The position numbers and the translations under genes are program-made. Shown here in pieces: positions 63,704-64,000 of a DNA stretch of 64,000 nucleotides. The notes beneath the pieces are model-generated. The model worked only from the letters and a program-made list of their open reading frames with translations. It did no database searches and had not been told where the DNA came from. The stretch is from Puteibacter caeruleilacunae (GTDB taxonomy: Bacteria > Bacteroidota > Bacteroidia > Bacteroidales > Prolixibacteraceae), in NCBI GenBank assembly GCA_005217565.1, contig SJCO01000002.1, positions 404,192 to 468,191 of the forward strand, given 5' to 3'. Within the stretch, counting starts at the first letter, position 1, and each line of letters begins with the position of its first letter.

Positions 63704-64000
63704 TTAGTAATCGCCTAATATTCTTTTGTATTCCTGAATCGCCTGATTGAGTTGAATACGATGATACTCCCTGTTCAATCTAGACTGAACTTCTTTATTT
63801 AGTTCTTCCAGATAATCACTTGAGGTGATGATGCCATTTTCAAGTCTTGAGGAAGCACTCTTCGTAATCTCAATCTTTAAACGAACGATTTCATCATCTT
63901 TAAGTAAGAGGTCCTTGTACTTTTGAATATTTGATCCTTCCGAACCTAATTCAACTTTTTGATTCCGAATAAAGCTGTCTTCCTGAGTGGTAACCAGATC
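63704..64000 (-). CDS. TolC-family outer membrane efflux protein (3' end only)
   Basis: Ninety-eight C-terminal residues are in the window and the gene continues past the right edge. The frame reads SNIQKYKDLLLKDDEIVRLK, then ITKSASSRLENGIITSSDYL and EYHRIQLNQAIQEYKRILGDY. This is the typical TolC/OEP end: a helix with LENGIITSSDYLE, then a final helix ending in a stop at 63706-63704. It is the first visible gene of the exporter operon and would form the outer-membrane tunnel. Confidence 0.9.
   Translation of the reverse strand, partial: DLVTTQEDSFIRNQKVELGSEGSNIQKYKDLLLKDDEIVRLKIEITKSASSRLENGIITSSDYLEELNKEVQSRLNREYHRIQLNQAIQEYKRILGDY

Noticed and set aside
1-64000. CRISPR array, prophage or intact insertion sequence
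   Set aside because: No regularly spaced repeats, phage genes or transposase frames were found on either strand.
1-64000. Type IX secretion cargo proteins
   Set aside because: None of the secreted proteins ends in a recognizable type IX C-terminal domain, despite the PorD-like gene.

Overview
ORGANISM. The window is from a member of the Bacteroidota, most likely a free-living, possibly marine, member of the Bacteroidales/Marinilabiliales. The grounds are three SusC/SusD-type pairs, a one-piece hybrid two-component regulator, a DUF4835 (PorD-like) protein, the Bacteroidota form of RNA polymerase omega, low GC, and promoters that fit the Bacteroidota consensus (TTTG, about 19 bp, TAnnTTTG) rather than -35/-10. 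The lineage below phylum is inference. LAYOUT. (1) 1-7476, plus strand: a nutrient-uptake operon cut by the left edge. It holds SusC (partial), SusD, a zinc metallohydrolase lipoprotein, a DUF4302 lipoprotein and a bacterial Ig-like lipoprotein ending in a proline tail. It has no glycan-degrading enzyme. (2) 7686-21166: a mostly housekeeping block. It holds a HEAT-repeat protein, a dihydroorotate-dehydrogenase-like protein, a LytS/LytTR two-component pair, the minus-strand run bamD-rpoZ-coaBC-porD-like-recN (coaBC is frameshifted in an A10 tract), an alpha-oxoamine synthase family enzyme, thioredoxin reductase and tRNA-Pro(GGG). (3) 21659-41848, minus strand: a polysaccharide utilization locus. 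It holds a susC-susD-susC-susD operon, a heparinase II/III-type lyase with a GH88 unsaturated glucuronyl hydrolase, the hybrid regulator, and a DUF2961/GH172 enzyme. (4) 42236-49449, minus strand: a run of small, mostly secreted or membrane proteins of poorly known function. They include a CPBP protease, three carboxypeptidase-regulatory-like proteins (two are paralogs), an S41 peptidase, a truncated retropepsin-like protein and a TonB-C protein. (5) 50046-58641: a DUF1080 lipoprotein flanked by two diverged copies of a non-coding element, an Ntn-type amidase, a membrane LytTR regulator, a PD40-TPR protein with a CxxCH motif, and a GH78 rhamnosidase flanked by 23-bp direct repeats. (6) 58813-64000, minus strand: a tripartite ABC exporter operon (outer-membrane TolC-like partial, HlyD-like, two ATPases, two ABC-2 permeases). 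HOW THE GENES WORK TOGETHER. In the polysaccharide locus the lyase would cleave a uronic-acid polymer, SusCD pairs would import the unsaturated oligosaccharides, and GH88 would remove the terminal unsaturated uronate. The hybrid regulator would sense a product and activate both operons. The best new observation is that both operons carry the same promoter layout: a -7 box, exactly 28 bp, then two 10-bp direct repeats 22 bp apart. This is a strong candidate for the regulator's operator. No sulfatase is present in the window, so an unsulfated uronic-acid glycan is the simplest guess.
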